A DNA stretch of 35,009 nt from Nitrospira sp. (GCA_029865345.1 JAOUHD010000013.1:1-35009); one strand, 5' to 3'; numbered from the stretch's first letter, positions 1-8,545 are shown. Numbers and translations: made by a program. The notes: generated from the letters alone by a model not told the origin.

Positions 1-216
1 AATGGCGGAAACCGAGAACCCTTGAGTCGCCAGTTCGGCTGCGACAATGATGCGTGTTCTTGTATCCATGTCCAGAGTCTACGCTGGACTGTCGGATTTC
101 TACGGCAACAATGCGCTTCGTTGCAAAGGCATGAGGGTTCACTTACAATGCACGCCATTCATCTGATTGTGCCTAATACGTTGGGTCTTGGCATATTGGC
201 GAGATAAAAGGAAGGT
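1..216. other. Non-coding start of window
   Basis: No convincing gene is seen here. The 61-residue plus-strand ORF in this stretch has no ribosome binding site and no recognisable domain. The last bases carry the AAGGAAGGT ribosome binding site of the gene that starts at 217. The window edge may cut an upstream gene, but no open frame runs in from the left edge far enough to show one. Confidence 0.5.
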
Positions 217-864
217 ATGACTGTTCGCAAACGGATTGCGTCGCTGGTGGGCTTGATCGGAGTCCTTGCGGCAGGGAACAGTGGCGTGTGGGCGATTGAG
301 GTCAATCTATCGCCCGACGAGGCGCACAAAGCGCTGGAGATCGGGCGCATTCCGATGGAAAAGGCTCATTCACCGGAAGACGTAAAGAAAGTCCTTCAGC
401 AAGCGTCCTTAGCGACTCGCGTGGGGGCCGACCCGGAGAAAGAGCCCTGCGGCGCGAGTGCTGTCCTTCGCACCAAGCGGTATCGCCTGGAAGCCTTTGG
501 TCGCCAAGAGGCGGCGGAATCGAAGAAGCGGAAGACAGACGTGCGCATGCCCGAGGAGTTCATCCAGAAAGTGATGGACATGCCCAACATGGAAATGGAA
601 GTACAGCTGTGCGGCGATGATGAGTATTTCGCCGAGGGCGCATTGATTGAGTTGCAGCAAGGATCGAAGCGGATCAAGCCGATCGACATCGGTAAGGCCG
701 AACGGGGGAGAAAAAACGAAACGAACGGCCCAGTCTTCCGATCCCGGTTTACCGCAGTGTTTGCCTATGAACAGTTCGACCCCAACGCCACGTCGGTGTT
801 CGTCGTCAATCTGCAAGACGGACAAGAGATCAGAATTCCCGCCGACTTCTCCAAAGTGAAGTAG
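217..864 (+). CDS. Exported hypothetical protein (215 aa)
   Basis: I do not recognise this family. The N-terminus is a clear Sec signal peptide: two basic residues, a hydrophobic run (about residues 7-24) and a plausible cleavage after VWA near residue 26. The mature part is hydrophilic and rich in Lys and Glu, with no membrane segment and only two or three cysteines, so a periplasmic or secreted soluble protein is likely. AAGGAAGGT lies just before the ATG. The gene stands alone, followed by a short CCTCC-acgc-GGAGG hairpin at 911-924 and then a long non-coding stretch. The minus-strand ORFs inside it are shadows. Existence of the gene is well supported; its function is unknown. Confidence 0.75.
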   Translation: MTVRKRIASLVGLIGVLAAGNSGVWAIEVNLSPDEAHKALEIGRIPMEKAHSPEDVKKVLQQASLATRVGADPEKEPCGASAVLRTKRYRLEAFGRQEAAESKKRKTDVRMPEEFIQKVMDMPNMEMEVQLCGDDEYFAEGALIELQQGSKRIKPIDIGKAERGRKNETNGPVFRSRFTAVFAYEQFDPNATSVFVVNLQDGQEIRIPADFSKVK

Positions 865-1017
865 GCGTCGCAACCTCCTGTCTACTAGACTAGTAACTCT
901 GCCTCATGCGCCTCCACGCGGAGGTAGTCTCTCACGAGGATACCTTGTGCGCTATAGCCAAGTGTTAAGCCGGCTCCAAAGAGATAGCTGTTTGCTAATG
1001 AACAGGCGGTAAGATAT

Positions 1018-1075
1018 CTCAGGCAATCGCAAGCTCCGCGCAGGAGGTCCCCCGTAGCACACCTCGTTGCCTGAG
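1018..1075. other. 9-bp inverted repeat with 40-nt loop
   Basis: CTCAGGCAA at 1018-1026 is perfectly complementary to TTGCCTGAG at 1067-1075. The loop between them contains further complementary G-rich and C-rich segments. No T-tract follows on either strand, so it is not a standard terminator. It could be part of a structured RNA or a degenerate repeat. Confidence 0.45.
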
Positions 1076-1402
1076 CAAAATTTATTTCCGAGTTCGTTCA
1101 CTATTTGACAGCAACTATCGCCCGTTCAGTGATACAGCTCAAGTCAAAATAAAAGGTGGGGCAATTTAAATTTCCTGTACTGATGCATGGAAGTCATAGC
1201 CTCTGCTTTTTAACAATGCCTGGGGGCGTGATCCGGCATGAGCCTCCATCACGAAGAAGATTTCGTCTTATTGCACTTCAGACACTTGGGACGAGCGCTC
1301 GTTTCATCGTTCAGTTCGATGGCGCGATCGCGGGGTCCGCACAACCTATTGTGGAAGTGCTGCTATGCAACTGCGAGGTAGATCTTCCCACATGAATGTT
1401 TA

Positions 1403-1431
1403 CCTGCCCTCGCCTCAAGGAGCAGGGCAGG
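1403..1431. other. Stem-loop with 8-bp perfect stem
   Basis: CCTGCCCT at 1403-1410 pairs with AGGGCAGG at 1424-1431. The loop can add an inner CTC/GAG helix. There is no run of T on either side, so termination is possible but not demonstrated. It lies about 180 bases before the protease gene. Confidence 0.45.
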
Positions 1432-1608
1432 ACCCGTTACTACCACATCGCTGCATCATCCGGGTTCAGGAAGTAGCCGTACATGGTGAGATAGCAGGTC
1501 CACAGCGAGGCGGGGCGAATAAATCGGGCTGGCCATGAAGCCGATTTTATCGTTCTCCTAAATAGGCCCTAACCGGCCACTCCCGATAAACATAAGGAAA
1601 ACAACATT

Positions 1609-3075
1609 ATGAACACCTATTATGTATTCTCTCGCACTCTATGTGCTCTCACGCTCACAGCGTTTGCACTGCAGTCGGCGCCATCAAAGGCGCAGGAGGG
1701 TAGCACCATCACTCAGCCCCTTGTGGCTAGCAAAGACGCAAGATTCTGGACCCAGAACGGCAACGCCATACCCATGTGCTGGCATGAGCTGCTGCAGTTT
1801 CCTAGCACGCAGGCGGCGAATGACGCCAAAGCTTTTGTCATCCGGACGATTCAGGATGGCTGGATTAGCCAGCTGAACCTGCGGATCACGTGGGTAGATT
1901 GCCCCACCTCAGGCGAGGCGCTGCATGTGCGCGTGAAATTGCGCATTGGCGATGGGGGCAACAATGGCACCACGCTGCAATCGGGCATGAACACATTGTC
2001 GACGGCCGCGCAGCGCGTGGTGCAGCCGCCGAACGACCCGCCCGGCCTGCTCATGGGGTTTCGTTCTGACTGGAATACCAGCGATGCGGCGCGCGCGAGC
2101 TTTCGTGGGCTGATCCTGCATGAGTTCGGTCACGTGCTCGGCTTCGATCACGAGCACCAGCGGCCCGACGGTCCGCAGGATATTGGCTGCTATCGCGACA
2201 TACGAACCGATGCGGTGCTCATCGGACCCGCCGATCCCAAGTCGATCATGTCATGGAGCTACTGCAAGGAATCGTCGCTGAACGTCCTAACTCTGAGCGA
2301 CATTCGTGGTGCGCGCAGCGTCTACGGCAGGCAGGACATTTCCATTCGTGGGGTGATACTGGCCGGTAAATTCCGCACGCAGCACGAGCTCAACACCATG
2401 TCCCGCAACGACCAGCGCAACATCCTGATCGTGGAGCTCGCGGGCAGGTCGAAACAATCGGGCGCCTTCTACCAGGCGCTCAACGACGAGCAGTTAGCCG
2501 GTACCGGGTCCGTGCTCGTCTTCCTGCGCGAGGCGAAGATTCGCACCGACCAGGAGCTGAAGACTATGACCGCCGACGATCAGCGCAACACCATGATCGT
2601 CGAGATGGGGGGACAGACGGGCCTCGGATCCGTGCTGCAGGGATTGAGCAACCTCGATCTCGCATTGATCGGGCTCGGCAAGACCGGCCCGGGTGGGCTG
2701 CCTTCGGATCTCGGCAGGGGCTTGTATATCCGCGGTGTGTTGTTAGCCGGGAAGTTTCGCGGCCAGGGTGATCTGAACCGGATGTCATCCGAAGATCAGC
2801 GCAACACGCTGATTGTGGAGCTCGCCGGCAGGACCAACCAGCCGGTAGGGCACTATCAGTCGCTCAACGATGCCACGCTGGTGGGTACGGGCGCCATTCT
2901 CGTGTTCCTGCGCGAGTCCCGCATCCGCAGCGATAAGCAGCTCAAGACGATGAGCGACGACGACATGCGCAACACCATGATCGTCGAGGTGGGGAGGCAG
3001 ACGGGCCTCGACGCGCAGCTGCAGGGGTTGAACAACCTAGAGCTGGTCCATATGGCCTTCGGCATCTTTCCCTAG
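1609..3075 (+). CDS. Exported astacin-like zinc metalloprotease with C-terminal tandem repeat
   Basis: A secreted zinc endopeptidase of the metzincin clan, 488 aa. A signal peptide covers about residues 1-29 (cleavage near SKA). The zinc site HEFGHVLGFDHEHQRPD starts at His171: His171, His175 and His181 as ligands, Glu172 catalytic. The GFxHExxRxD extension is typical of astacins (M12A). The Met-turn is SIMSWSY with Met214. After the catalytic domain come two copies of a roughly 110-residue unit (about 245-357 and 373-488). Each unit splits into two half-repeats carrying an MSxxDQRNxxIVE-type core. I know no name for this repeat; it may bind substrate or surface. AAGGA lies 10 nt before the ATG. 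Long non-coding flanks and higher GC than the flanks hint at an accessory gene. Substrate unknown. Confidence 0.85.
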   Translation: MNTYYVFSRTLCALTLTAFALQSAPSKAQEGSTITQPLVASKDARFWTQNGNAIPMCWHELLQFPSTQAANDAKAFVIRTIQDGWISQLNLRITWVDCPTSGEALHVRVKLRIGDGGNNGTTLQSGMNTLSTAAQRVVQPPNDPPGLLMGFRSDWNTSDAARASFRGLILHEFGHVLGFDHEHQRPDGPQDIGCYRDIRTDAVLIGPADPKSIMSWSYCKESSLNVLTLSDIRGARSVYGRQDISIRGVILAGKFRTQHELNTMSRNDQRNILIVELAGRSKQSGAFYQALNDEQLAGTGSVLVFLREAKIRTDQELKTMTADDQRNTMIVEMGGQTGLGSVLQGLSNLDLALIGLGKTGPGGLPSDLGRGLYIRGVLLAGKFRGQGDLNRMSSEDQRNTLIVELAGRTNQPVGHYQSLNDATLVGTGAILVFLRESRIRSDKQLKTMSDDDMRNTMIVEVGRQTGLDAQLQGLNNLELVHMAFGIFP

Positions 3076-3391
3076 AAGCTCCGTAAAGGATCTTTCGCGC
3101 TTCCAGGTTTCCCGTTGGTAGGGTGAGCGAATGCATGGTCGGTCCCCCGTTGGACGACCATGCAAGACACCGGACTCTACCAGTAACTGTTAGGCCTGAA
3201 GTCGCCATGGACTGTGAACCGTGTGCTAATGGGAAAAGGGGGAGCAGATCTTGCGTCGTGTATATTGGCGTGATCGCCTACGCTTCATGGCATAGCCGGA
3301 CATCGTCGTTGACGACCGAGATCGAACGACCTTGCTGGGCCCCACTTGCCCACATGATCGATCGGTTTGACTGACAGCGCCTTCATTCTCT
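3076..3391. other. Intergenic stretch, no gene seen
   Basis: About 316 bases between the convergent protease and CYTH-CHAD genes. The overlapping 83-residue plus-strand ORF and 88-residue minus-strand ORF have no ribosome binding site or domain. GGTCGGTCCCCCGTTGGACGACC near 3137 can form only a weak imperfect hairpin. Nothing else stands out. Confidence 0.45.
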
Positions 3392-4876
3392 TCATCCCCA
3401 GGCCTTCTTCCCCCGTTTCAGCAACGACTTGAACAGCGGTTTGATCTCCTTGTGAACGTTGCGGCAGCGTTGGCGCTGGCGTTCAACCATGCGTCCTGCG
3501 ACGAATCCGGCGCGGACACTCGTCGAGTATTTGAGGAACTGTCGGACGTGACGTTCGGCTTGGATCGCATCCTGATGAATGCCCAATAGATCTTGGACCG
3601 CTCGTGCGGACTTGATAAGGCGAACAGCAGGCTTGCCAAGCGAGTTGCGGGCGAGATCCACGGCGTAGCGGGCTCGTTTCGCCTTGATGCGGACCTTGTG
3701 CAATGCGGTATCCGATGGGGAAGGGGCGAGTCGGCTGATCGCCTTGCGCAGTTTCTTGAACTCTCGCTTGGCGAGTTGACGGACAGTGAGGGGAGACTCC
3801 ACGATTGAGGGGGCTTGCGCCGCTTGTTGAAGCCGCCGGATAAGTTCCAAGTAGCGAACCCCTGTGAGCTCGCTGACCACCATCTGCTGCACGGCCTCTC
3901 GTTGCGTGCGTAGATGGGAGATGAATTGGGTCAGTAGCTTGCGATCTCGCGCATCCAATGCGGCAGATTCTTCTGTGAAATGGGCAATCTGGACGTCGAG
4001 GTCGCGGGCCGGTCCCAGCAGCTCACTGAGCCACGTGACCTCTTGTTCCAGTGTCGTGACCCATGTGGGAAGGAGGATCGGCCGGGCTGCGCGGAGTACC
4101 GCGCGCAGGCGCCTGGTCGCGACGCGCAGTTGATGCAGGCTCTCAGGCTCGGTGCCGAGTCTCGTGCCGGGATCATGGGCCAGGAGCCATCCGACGTGTT
4201 GCGCGAGAGCCCACTTGAGATGGTCGACGATCGGTGCTTTGGGTTCAGGCTGCGCGGCTGGGGTAGGGGCCGGCAGAGAGAGGGCACGAAACAATTTGGG
4301 CCGCCCGTCATGATCGGATGCCCCGGCCTCGCGCATCTGCCGTTCAAGGGAACGAAGCGAGGCCTCGTCGCCCTGCCGCTGTTCGATTTCGAGTTCGCGA
4401 AAGCGTTGGATGATACGGCCGTTCTTGAGTACCGACACCGTGTCGAGGGCAATCTCCGCGACGGGCACTCGGCCATGATGCACCAGGAAGCCCCTTCGCC
4501 AGACGCGCAGCGTCACGACCGGCACTAGTTTGCGATGGTCAAGATGGAGCATCAGCAGCTGGCGCAAGGAATCTGGTGGATTGGCTTGGGTGCCAGCCAC
4601 TTCTATCTCCTGCCGATCATCGCCCAACGGAATCTTCAGCTGCCAGGCCTTCTTCCCCCGTTCGATTCGATGACGAAGAGTAATCCTCGCATGGGCCAGA
4701 TCGTAGGCCGTCGTATCGTAATAGGTGGAGATCACCAGCTTCCGAGGCAGCGACACCCCGGGCAGCCGAGGCAGGCGGAAATCAGGTGCGACAGTCAGCT
4801 TGAGCTCCCGTTCAGGCTTTGCCGTGATTGGGGAGGAACGATGACGGTGTGCGGAGGCCCTGCTGGTTTGAGCCAT
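3392..4876 (-). CDS. CYTH-CHAD domain protein
   Basis: A two-domain protein of 494 aa. The N-terminal CYTH domain (about residues 20-210) begins with PERELKL, the ExExK-type motif that binds triphosphate in this superfamily. The C-terminal CHAD domain (about 240-490) has the conserved histidine helices LHQLRVATRRLRA and LHKVRIKAKRARYAV. CHAD domains bind inorganic polyphosphate, and CYTH-CHAD proteins are linked to polyphosphate or triphosphate metabolism, so a cytosolic polyphosphate-binding role is inferred. The track starts 26 codons further upstream, but the internal ATG at 4876 has AAGGA 7 nt before it while the upstream ATG has none, so the shorter start is used. No polyphosphate kinase gene lies nearby. 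Confidence 0.88.
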   Translation of the reverse strand: MAQTSRASAHRHRSSPITAKPERELKLTVAPDFRLPRLPGVSLPRKLVISTYYDTTAYDLAHARITLRHRIERGKKAWQLKIPLGDDRQEIEVAGTQANPPDSLRQLLMLHLDHRKLVPVVTLRVWRRGFLVHHGRVPVAEIALDTVSVLKNGRIIQRFRELEIEQRQGDEASLRSLERQMREAGASDHDGRPKLFRALSLPAPTPAAQPEPKAPIVDHLKWALAQHVGWLLAHDPGTRLGTEPESLHQLRVATRRLRAVLRAARPILLPTWVTTLEQEVTWLSELLGPARDLDVQIAHFTEESAALDARDRKLLTQFISHLRTQREAVQQMVVSELTGVRYLELIRRLQQAAQAPSIVESPLTVRQLAKREFKKLRKAISRLAPSPSDTALHKVRIKAKRARYAVDLARNSLGKPAVRLIKSARAVQDLLGIHQDAIQAERHVRQFLKYSTSVRAGFVAGRMVERQRQRCRNVHKEIKPLFKSLLKRGKKAWG

Positions 4877-5014
4877 TGCAGAATCCTTACGGTAGAACTC
4901 GTACCTCTGAGTGTCAGGGGAAAAGGGGAACAAATGCAACTCACGGTGAGTCATTCAACCATATGGATAAGAAGAAGCCTAGGCTAGCGGGGCTGGGAGA
5001 AGATGAGAAGGCGA

Positions 5015-5040
5015 CTGCTGCCTAGTCTCATAGGCAGCAG
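5015..5040 (-). terminator. Terminator-like hairpin after the CBS gene
   Basis: CTGCTGCCTA (5015-5024) pairs perfectly with TAGGCAGCAG (5031-5040) around a 6-nt loop. Read on the minus strand it lies 20 nt past the CBS gene stop and is followed by a pyrimidine-rich stretch. A continuous U-run is lacking, so it is a probable rather than certain intrinsic terminator. Confidence 0.6.
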
Positions 5041-5059
5041 GTTCACGCAGGTATGATCG

Positions 5060-5443
5060 TTAAAATTCGTCGATGGAGACGGGTCGCAGAAAGTCTCGAA
5101 CCGACACCATGCCGATGAGCGACCCCCCTTTGGTGACGCCGAGGTGGAGCGTGCGGTGCTTGTCCATAAGATCGGCGGCTTCCGTCAATGGCCGCCGCTC
5201 TTCGATGCCTGGCACCGGGCTGCTCATGATGTCCTCCACCGCCACGAAGTAGGACACCCTATCGGCCCCCACAAACTTCTTGACGACATCCGATTCCGTC
5301 AGGATGCCGATAATCTTCGCTTGGCGGGCGACGAGTACACTCTCGACGTTGCAGGCCTTCATCAATTTCGCCGCCTCGACGACCGACGTGCCTGCGTCCA
5401 CTGTCACTGGTGCCTTCTGCATTAAGTTGCCGACTGTGACCAT
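5060..5443 (-). CDS. Stand-alone CBS-pair protein
   Basis: A 127-residue cytosolic protein made of two CBS motifs. The first (about residues 4-60) contains the LMQKAPVTVDAGTSVVEAAKLM pattern and GILTESDVV. The second (about 68-125) contains DIMSSPVPGIEE and GMVSVRDFL. Such CBS pairs bind adenine nucleotides or related ligands and usually signal energy state to a partner; the partner is not evident here. The track begins 18 codons upstream, but the ATG at 5443 has GGAGGA 6 nt before it, so that start is preferred. A hairpin follows the stop, suggesting a single-gene transcript. Confidence 0.88.
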   Translation of the reverse strand: MVTVGNLMQKAPVTVDAGTSVVEAAKLMKACNVESVLVARQAKIIGILTESDVVKKFVGADRVSYFVAVEDIMSSPVPGIEERRPLTEAADLMDKHRTLHLGVTKGGSLIGMVSVRDFLRPVSIDEF

Positions 5444-5593
5444 AACTGATCCTCCATTTTTATTATTTGTTATTGCCACCAAGCCTATCGCAGACATATT
5501 GCGTCAGCGTTAGAAGGGCGTTACAAACCGGTAAAATCTGAAGAGGTGAGGGGATTATCTCGACCAGGTTTTAAGGGGCAACCATCACCGCAG

Positions 5594-6232
5594 TTACTCG
5601 AATTCCTCCCATCCGATCAAGCGGCTGCCGAAGACCAGCGTTCGCTTCGTGGTAGAAACAAGAATCAGTCCATTGTCGTTCTCCACCCCCACGATGCGCT
5701 CATGCACGTCCAAGAGTTTCGACGCAAAGCCGCCGAGCAGGGGCGTGAATCCAACCAATCGCTCATTGGTGATGAAGACTGCCCCATAGTCGTTGCTGTG
5801 AAAGCGAGTCACTTTTTCCCGTACACCTAACGCTTCTTCGAGCCATAGGCCGTTGATGCCACGAAATCCGTACAGATGTCGATCCGTTCTGATGAGACTG
5901 AAGCTTGTGAGGATCTTTCGCTCGAGGACCTTTTCATTCACGTCCAGTTCTTTCTTGCTCCAGGTCAGGGCACGGCTTGAAAACCCTAAGAGTCGACGAG
6001 ACGTCACCACGATGCCGTTGATCCCATTCGTGCCGGAACTGATGACCACTTCCTGTGCACCCAAGGGTATTTCCCGCCGTCCACTCAGCTGGCTGGAGGC
6101 GACGGCCACACCTGACTCCAGCCAGAGCGTGACCTCGGTTCCCGTGTCCATAGCAGATGCGATAGCTCCGCAAGATGAACCATTCACGAGAAGCGATGTG
6201 CAAAGGAGCAAGCGTCGAGAAAACAAAGACAT
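5594..6232 (-). CDS. Exported hypothetical protein with internal repeats
   Basis: A 212-residue protein of no family I recognise. The N-terminus is signal-like (SRRLLLCTSLLVNGSSC), ending in a region with a Cys at about residue 21. It could be cleaved near AIASA or possibly lipidated, although the lipobox fit is poor. From about residue 75 the sequence shows four short repeats of roughly 38-45 residues with the pattern hydrophobic-T-x-x-R-x-L-x-GF followed by an L-x-V-x-E-x-V strand: TSRRLLGF, TDRHLYGF, TNERLVGF, TTKRTLVF. This is reminiscent of beta-propeller blades, which is inference only. No strong ribosome binding site precedes the ATG. It is divergent in type from its neighbours. Confidence 0.7.
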   Translation of the reverse strand: MSLFSRRLLLCTSLLVNGSSCGAIASAMDTGTEVTLWLESGVAVASSQLSGRREIPLGAQEVVISSGTNGINGIVVTSRRLLGFSSRALTWSKKELDVNEKVLERKILTSFSLIRTDRHLYGFRGINGLWLEEALGVREKVTRFHSNDYGAVFITNERLVGFTPLLGGFASKLLDVHERIVGVENDNGLILVSTTKRTLVFGSRLIGWEEFE

Positions 6233-6357
6233 GGTACCGTGATTCTACCGTAACTATGCGAACGATTGGGGGCAGCGAGCGAGTCAGAAACGATCTTGGT
6301 CGAGCGGTTATTTAGCTGTGTCTGAGGGGGGTTCTTGTAGCGCGGGAGCAATCGGGA

Positions 6358-8088
6358 TTACGCGGTTGGTTCATTCAAGCGAATGGTATAGAGGTAGTGG
6401 TACAGACCTTTACGCGCGAGAAGCTCTGCGTGAGTGCCCTCCTCGACCAATTTCCCCTTATCCAGGACCAGAATTCGGTCGGCCCGCTGGATGGTTGACA
6501 GTCGGTGGGCAACGACAAAGGTCGTGCGACCTGCCATGAGGCGATGGAGTGCTTCCTGCACCAGCCGTTCCGATTCGGTGTCCAGCGAGGAGGTGGCTTC
6601 GTCCAATAGTAAAATACGAGGATTCTTTATAATAGCCCGAGCGATCGCAATGCGTTGGCGTTGTCCGCCTGACAGGTTGACGCCCTTCTCGCCGACCAGG
6701 GTTTGGTATCCATCGGGCAAGCCAAGGATGAAGTCGTGTGCATGCGCGGCTTTGCTGGCTTCCGATACTGCGGCTTCATCCGCGTCTCTCTTTCCGTAGC
6801 GAATGTTGTCAAGGATGGTTCCTCCAAACAGGATGGTTTCCTGTGGGACCAGTGCAATCTGTTGGTACCAACTTTCAAGGGTCACATCACGCAGATCTTT
6901 GCCGTCGATAGTGAGGCGCCCTTCGATCGGATCGTAGAACCGGTGAAGCAGGTTCATCATCGTGGTTTTCCCGGCGCCGGTTGGACCGACGAAAGCGACC
7001 AATTCTCCAGGCTTGGCTTCAAACGACAGGTCCACTAACACCGGATGTGTAGGGTCGTAACCGAAGCTGACCCTCTCGACTCGGACGTGTCCTTCGACTG
7101 TGGAGAGACTCTGCGCCGTGGGTTGATCCGCAATTTCCGGTTGTGCATCCAGAATCTCAAAGACACGTTGCATGGCTCCCTGTGCCTCTTTGAGTTGCGT
7201 AAAGATGCGAGCTCCTGCGCTAAATGGGCCGATGAGGATGCCAGCAAAGAGGACGAAGGCGAACAGCTCCCCTGGCGTGACAGTCCCGTCGATGACCTGT
7301 AGACCGCCGTACCACAGCACCGCTGCTGCCGCGGAAAAGGTGACCAGGCTGATCACGGGAATGAACACGGCCATGATGCCAGCCCGATGCAGTGTGAGGC
7401 GAAGCATCCCGTTCACCTGGGTGGCGAAGCGGGTCTCTTCCCGCTGTATCTGCACGAATGATTTGACGATTCGAATGCCTGAAATCACTTCTTCGATGAG
7501 GGTGCTGAGCGCGGCTGTGTGGTCTTGAATCGAGGTGGAAAGGGATTTCAGTCTGCGGCCGAATACTTTAGCGACCAGGACCAGCAAGGGGAGCAGGATC
7601 AGGATCAGGAGGCAGAGGCGCCAATTCATCAGCAGCAGAAATGTCATGCCGCCGATGAAGGTCACGAGTTGCTTGACTGTGTCGATCGGGGTTTCTGTGA
7701 CGATGGATTGAATGACCGCGACGTCGTTCATTACTCGCGACAGCAACTCTCCGGTGCGGCGCCGTGCGAAAAAACTGACTGTTAACGTCTGCAGGTGGCC
7801 AAAGAGATGTTGGCGAAAGTCGGCGACAATGTGCTGAGAAACCCACGCCGTCAGGTAGCTGTGGCCCATCGAACAGAGCCCCTGCAGAATCACCAGGCTC
7901 AGGAACAGACCGATCGACTGAGTCATCTGGTCCGCATCGTGCTGAACAGTAATGACATCCCAGAGGCTGCCAGCCAGCCGAACTAAGGCGAGATTGACGA
8001 GCGCAACCCCGCTTACTAAGAGCCCGGCCAGCATCAGCCGTGGTAAGTACGGGCGTACGAACGGCAGGAATCGCTTAAAGATCGACAT
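6358..8088 (-). CDS. ABC exporter, fused permease and ATPase (MsbA-like)
   Basis: A half-size ABC exporter of about 576 aa acting as an inner-membrane homodimer, probably moving lipids or other hydrophobic molecules. The N-terminal part (about 1-310) has six hydrophobic segments typical of type-1 exporter permeases. The ATPase part has Walker A GPTGAGKTT (near residue 370), the signature LSGGQRQRIAIARA, Walker B RILLLDEATSSLD and the switch His in VVAHRLST. The track extends to a GTG at 8112; the ATG at 8088 gives the usual MSIFKRFLPFV start, although neither has a strong ribosome binding site. Substrate cannot be read from sequence: MsbA and multidrug exporters look alike. It follows the small gene at 8176 on the same strand. 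Confidence 0.9.
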   Translation of the reverse strand: MSIFKRFLPFVRPYLPRLMLAGLLVSGVALVNLALVRLAGSLWDVITVQHDADQMTQSIGLFLSLVILQGLCSMGHSYLTAWVSQHIVADFRQHLFGHLQTLTVSFFARRRTGELLSRVMNDVAVIQSIVTETPIDTVKQLVTFIGGMTFLLLMNWRLCLLILILLPLLVLVAKVFGRRLKSLSTSIQDHTAALSTLIEEVISGIRIVKSFVQIQREETRFATQVNGMLRLTLHRAGIMAVFIPVISLVTFSAAAAVLWYGGLQVIDGTVTPGELFAFVLFAGILIGPFSAGARIFTQLKEAQGAMQRVFEILDAQPEIADQPTAQSLSTVEGHVRVERVSFGYDPTHPVLVDLSFEAKPGELVAFVGPTGAGKTTMMNLLHRFYDPIEGRLTIDGKDLRDVTLESWYQQIALVPQETILFGGTILDNIRYGKRDADEAAVSEASKAAHAHDFILGLPDGYQTLVGEKGVNLSGGQRQRIAIARAIIKNPRILLLDEATSSLDTESERLVQEALHRLMAGRTTFVVAHRLSTIQRADRILVLDKGKLVEEGTHAELLARKGLYHYLYTIRLNEPTA

Positions 8089-8175
8089 TGTGGTTGGGTG
8101 GTGTGTCGGCACGAAATCGTGCCCTCGCTCACGGCAACGCTGAACGAGTACGCTGACGAGGGTGAGAGGAAACGA

Positions 8176-8394
8176 CTAGAGTTGAGCGATCGACTCGATT
8201 AGATTCTTATTGATCGCAATGAAATCCGATCGCTCCTTATCGTCGATAACCACGTCGGTCAGGCTGATAAAGAGACGGGCTTCTTCGTTGATCGCATCGG
8301 AGACGCGATGCCGCATCGGAGGGACGAGGAAGTCGCCCACGTAGGTACAATTGACCGTTCGTACGCGGATGCGGACTTTCTTCCCTTCGGCCAC
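8176..8394 (-). CDS. Small conserved hypothetical protein (DUF6812-like)
   Basis: A 72-residue protein, probably cytosolic, with no signal peptide or membrane segment. The core, VRTVNCTYVGDFLVPP followed by RVSDAINEEARLFISLTDV, suggests a small beta-rich fold. From memory it resembles DUF6812 proteins of Nitrospirota and related phyla; no function is known. It starts at GTG 8394 with GGAGG 8 nt upstream. It lies between the bS22-like gene and the ABC exporter on the same strand, and may share the promoter at 8546-8574. Confidence 0.75.
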   Translation of the reverse strand: MAEGKKVRIRVRTVNCTYVGDFLVPPMRHRVSDAINEEARLFISLTDVVIDDKERSDFIAINKNLIESIAQL

Positions 8395-8424
8395 GGTTCC
8401 CTCCTCCGGCCACGCCGGTAGAAC

Positions 8425-8520
8425 TTAGCTTTTTCGGCGAAGAAACTTCTGGCGCTGGCGCAGCTTCTTATACTTGTGCTTGCGCATCTTCTTTCGCCGT
8501 TTCTTCAGGACGCTTGACAT
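8425..8520 (-). CDS. Tiny basic ribosomal-type protein (bS22 / AURKAIP1-COX24 domain)
   Basis: A 31-residue ORF too short for the supplied track. The translation starts MSSVLKKRRKKMRKHKYKKL and ends FLRRKS, with about half the residues Lys or Arg. The SVxKKRRKKMxKHKxxK core is the AURKAIP1/COX24 signature, shared with mycobacterial bS22 and the mitochondrial small-subunit protein mS38, so it is probably a small ribosomal-subunit protein that binds 16S rRNA. AGGAG lies 9 nt before the ATG, inside a small palindrome (CTCCTTAGGAG), and a good promoter is found upstream at 8546-8574. It is followed by the DUF6812-like gene 30 nt downstream. Recognition is from memory of the family. Confidence 0.82.
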   Translation of the reverse strand: MSSVLKKRRKKMRKHKYKKLRQRQKFLRRKS

Positions 8521-8545
8521 GTTCTGTATCTCCTAAGGAGGGGGG

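Larger units (their letters stand above)
865..1608. other. Long intergenic stretch with hairpins, no clear gene
   Basis: About 740 bases without a supported gene. The only ORF (79 aa, 1156-1395, GTG start) has no ribosome binding site and no domain, so it is not called. The stretch holds a 5-bp hairpin at 911-924, a long-range inverted repeat at 1018-1075 and a strong 8-bp hairpin at 1403-1431. The last 20 bases carry the AAGGA ribosome binding site of the protease gene. The base composition is less GC-rich than the protease that follows. Confidence 0.5.

Noticed and set aside
1156-1395. 79-aa ORF in the long intergenic stretch
   Set aside because: GTG start without ribosome binding site, no signal peptide or domain, and composition like the non-coding flanks.
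7035-7302. ORFs opposite the ABC exporter
   Set aside because: They are shadows of a well-supported coding sequence, with no ribosome binding site or domain.
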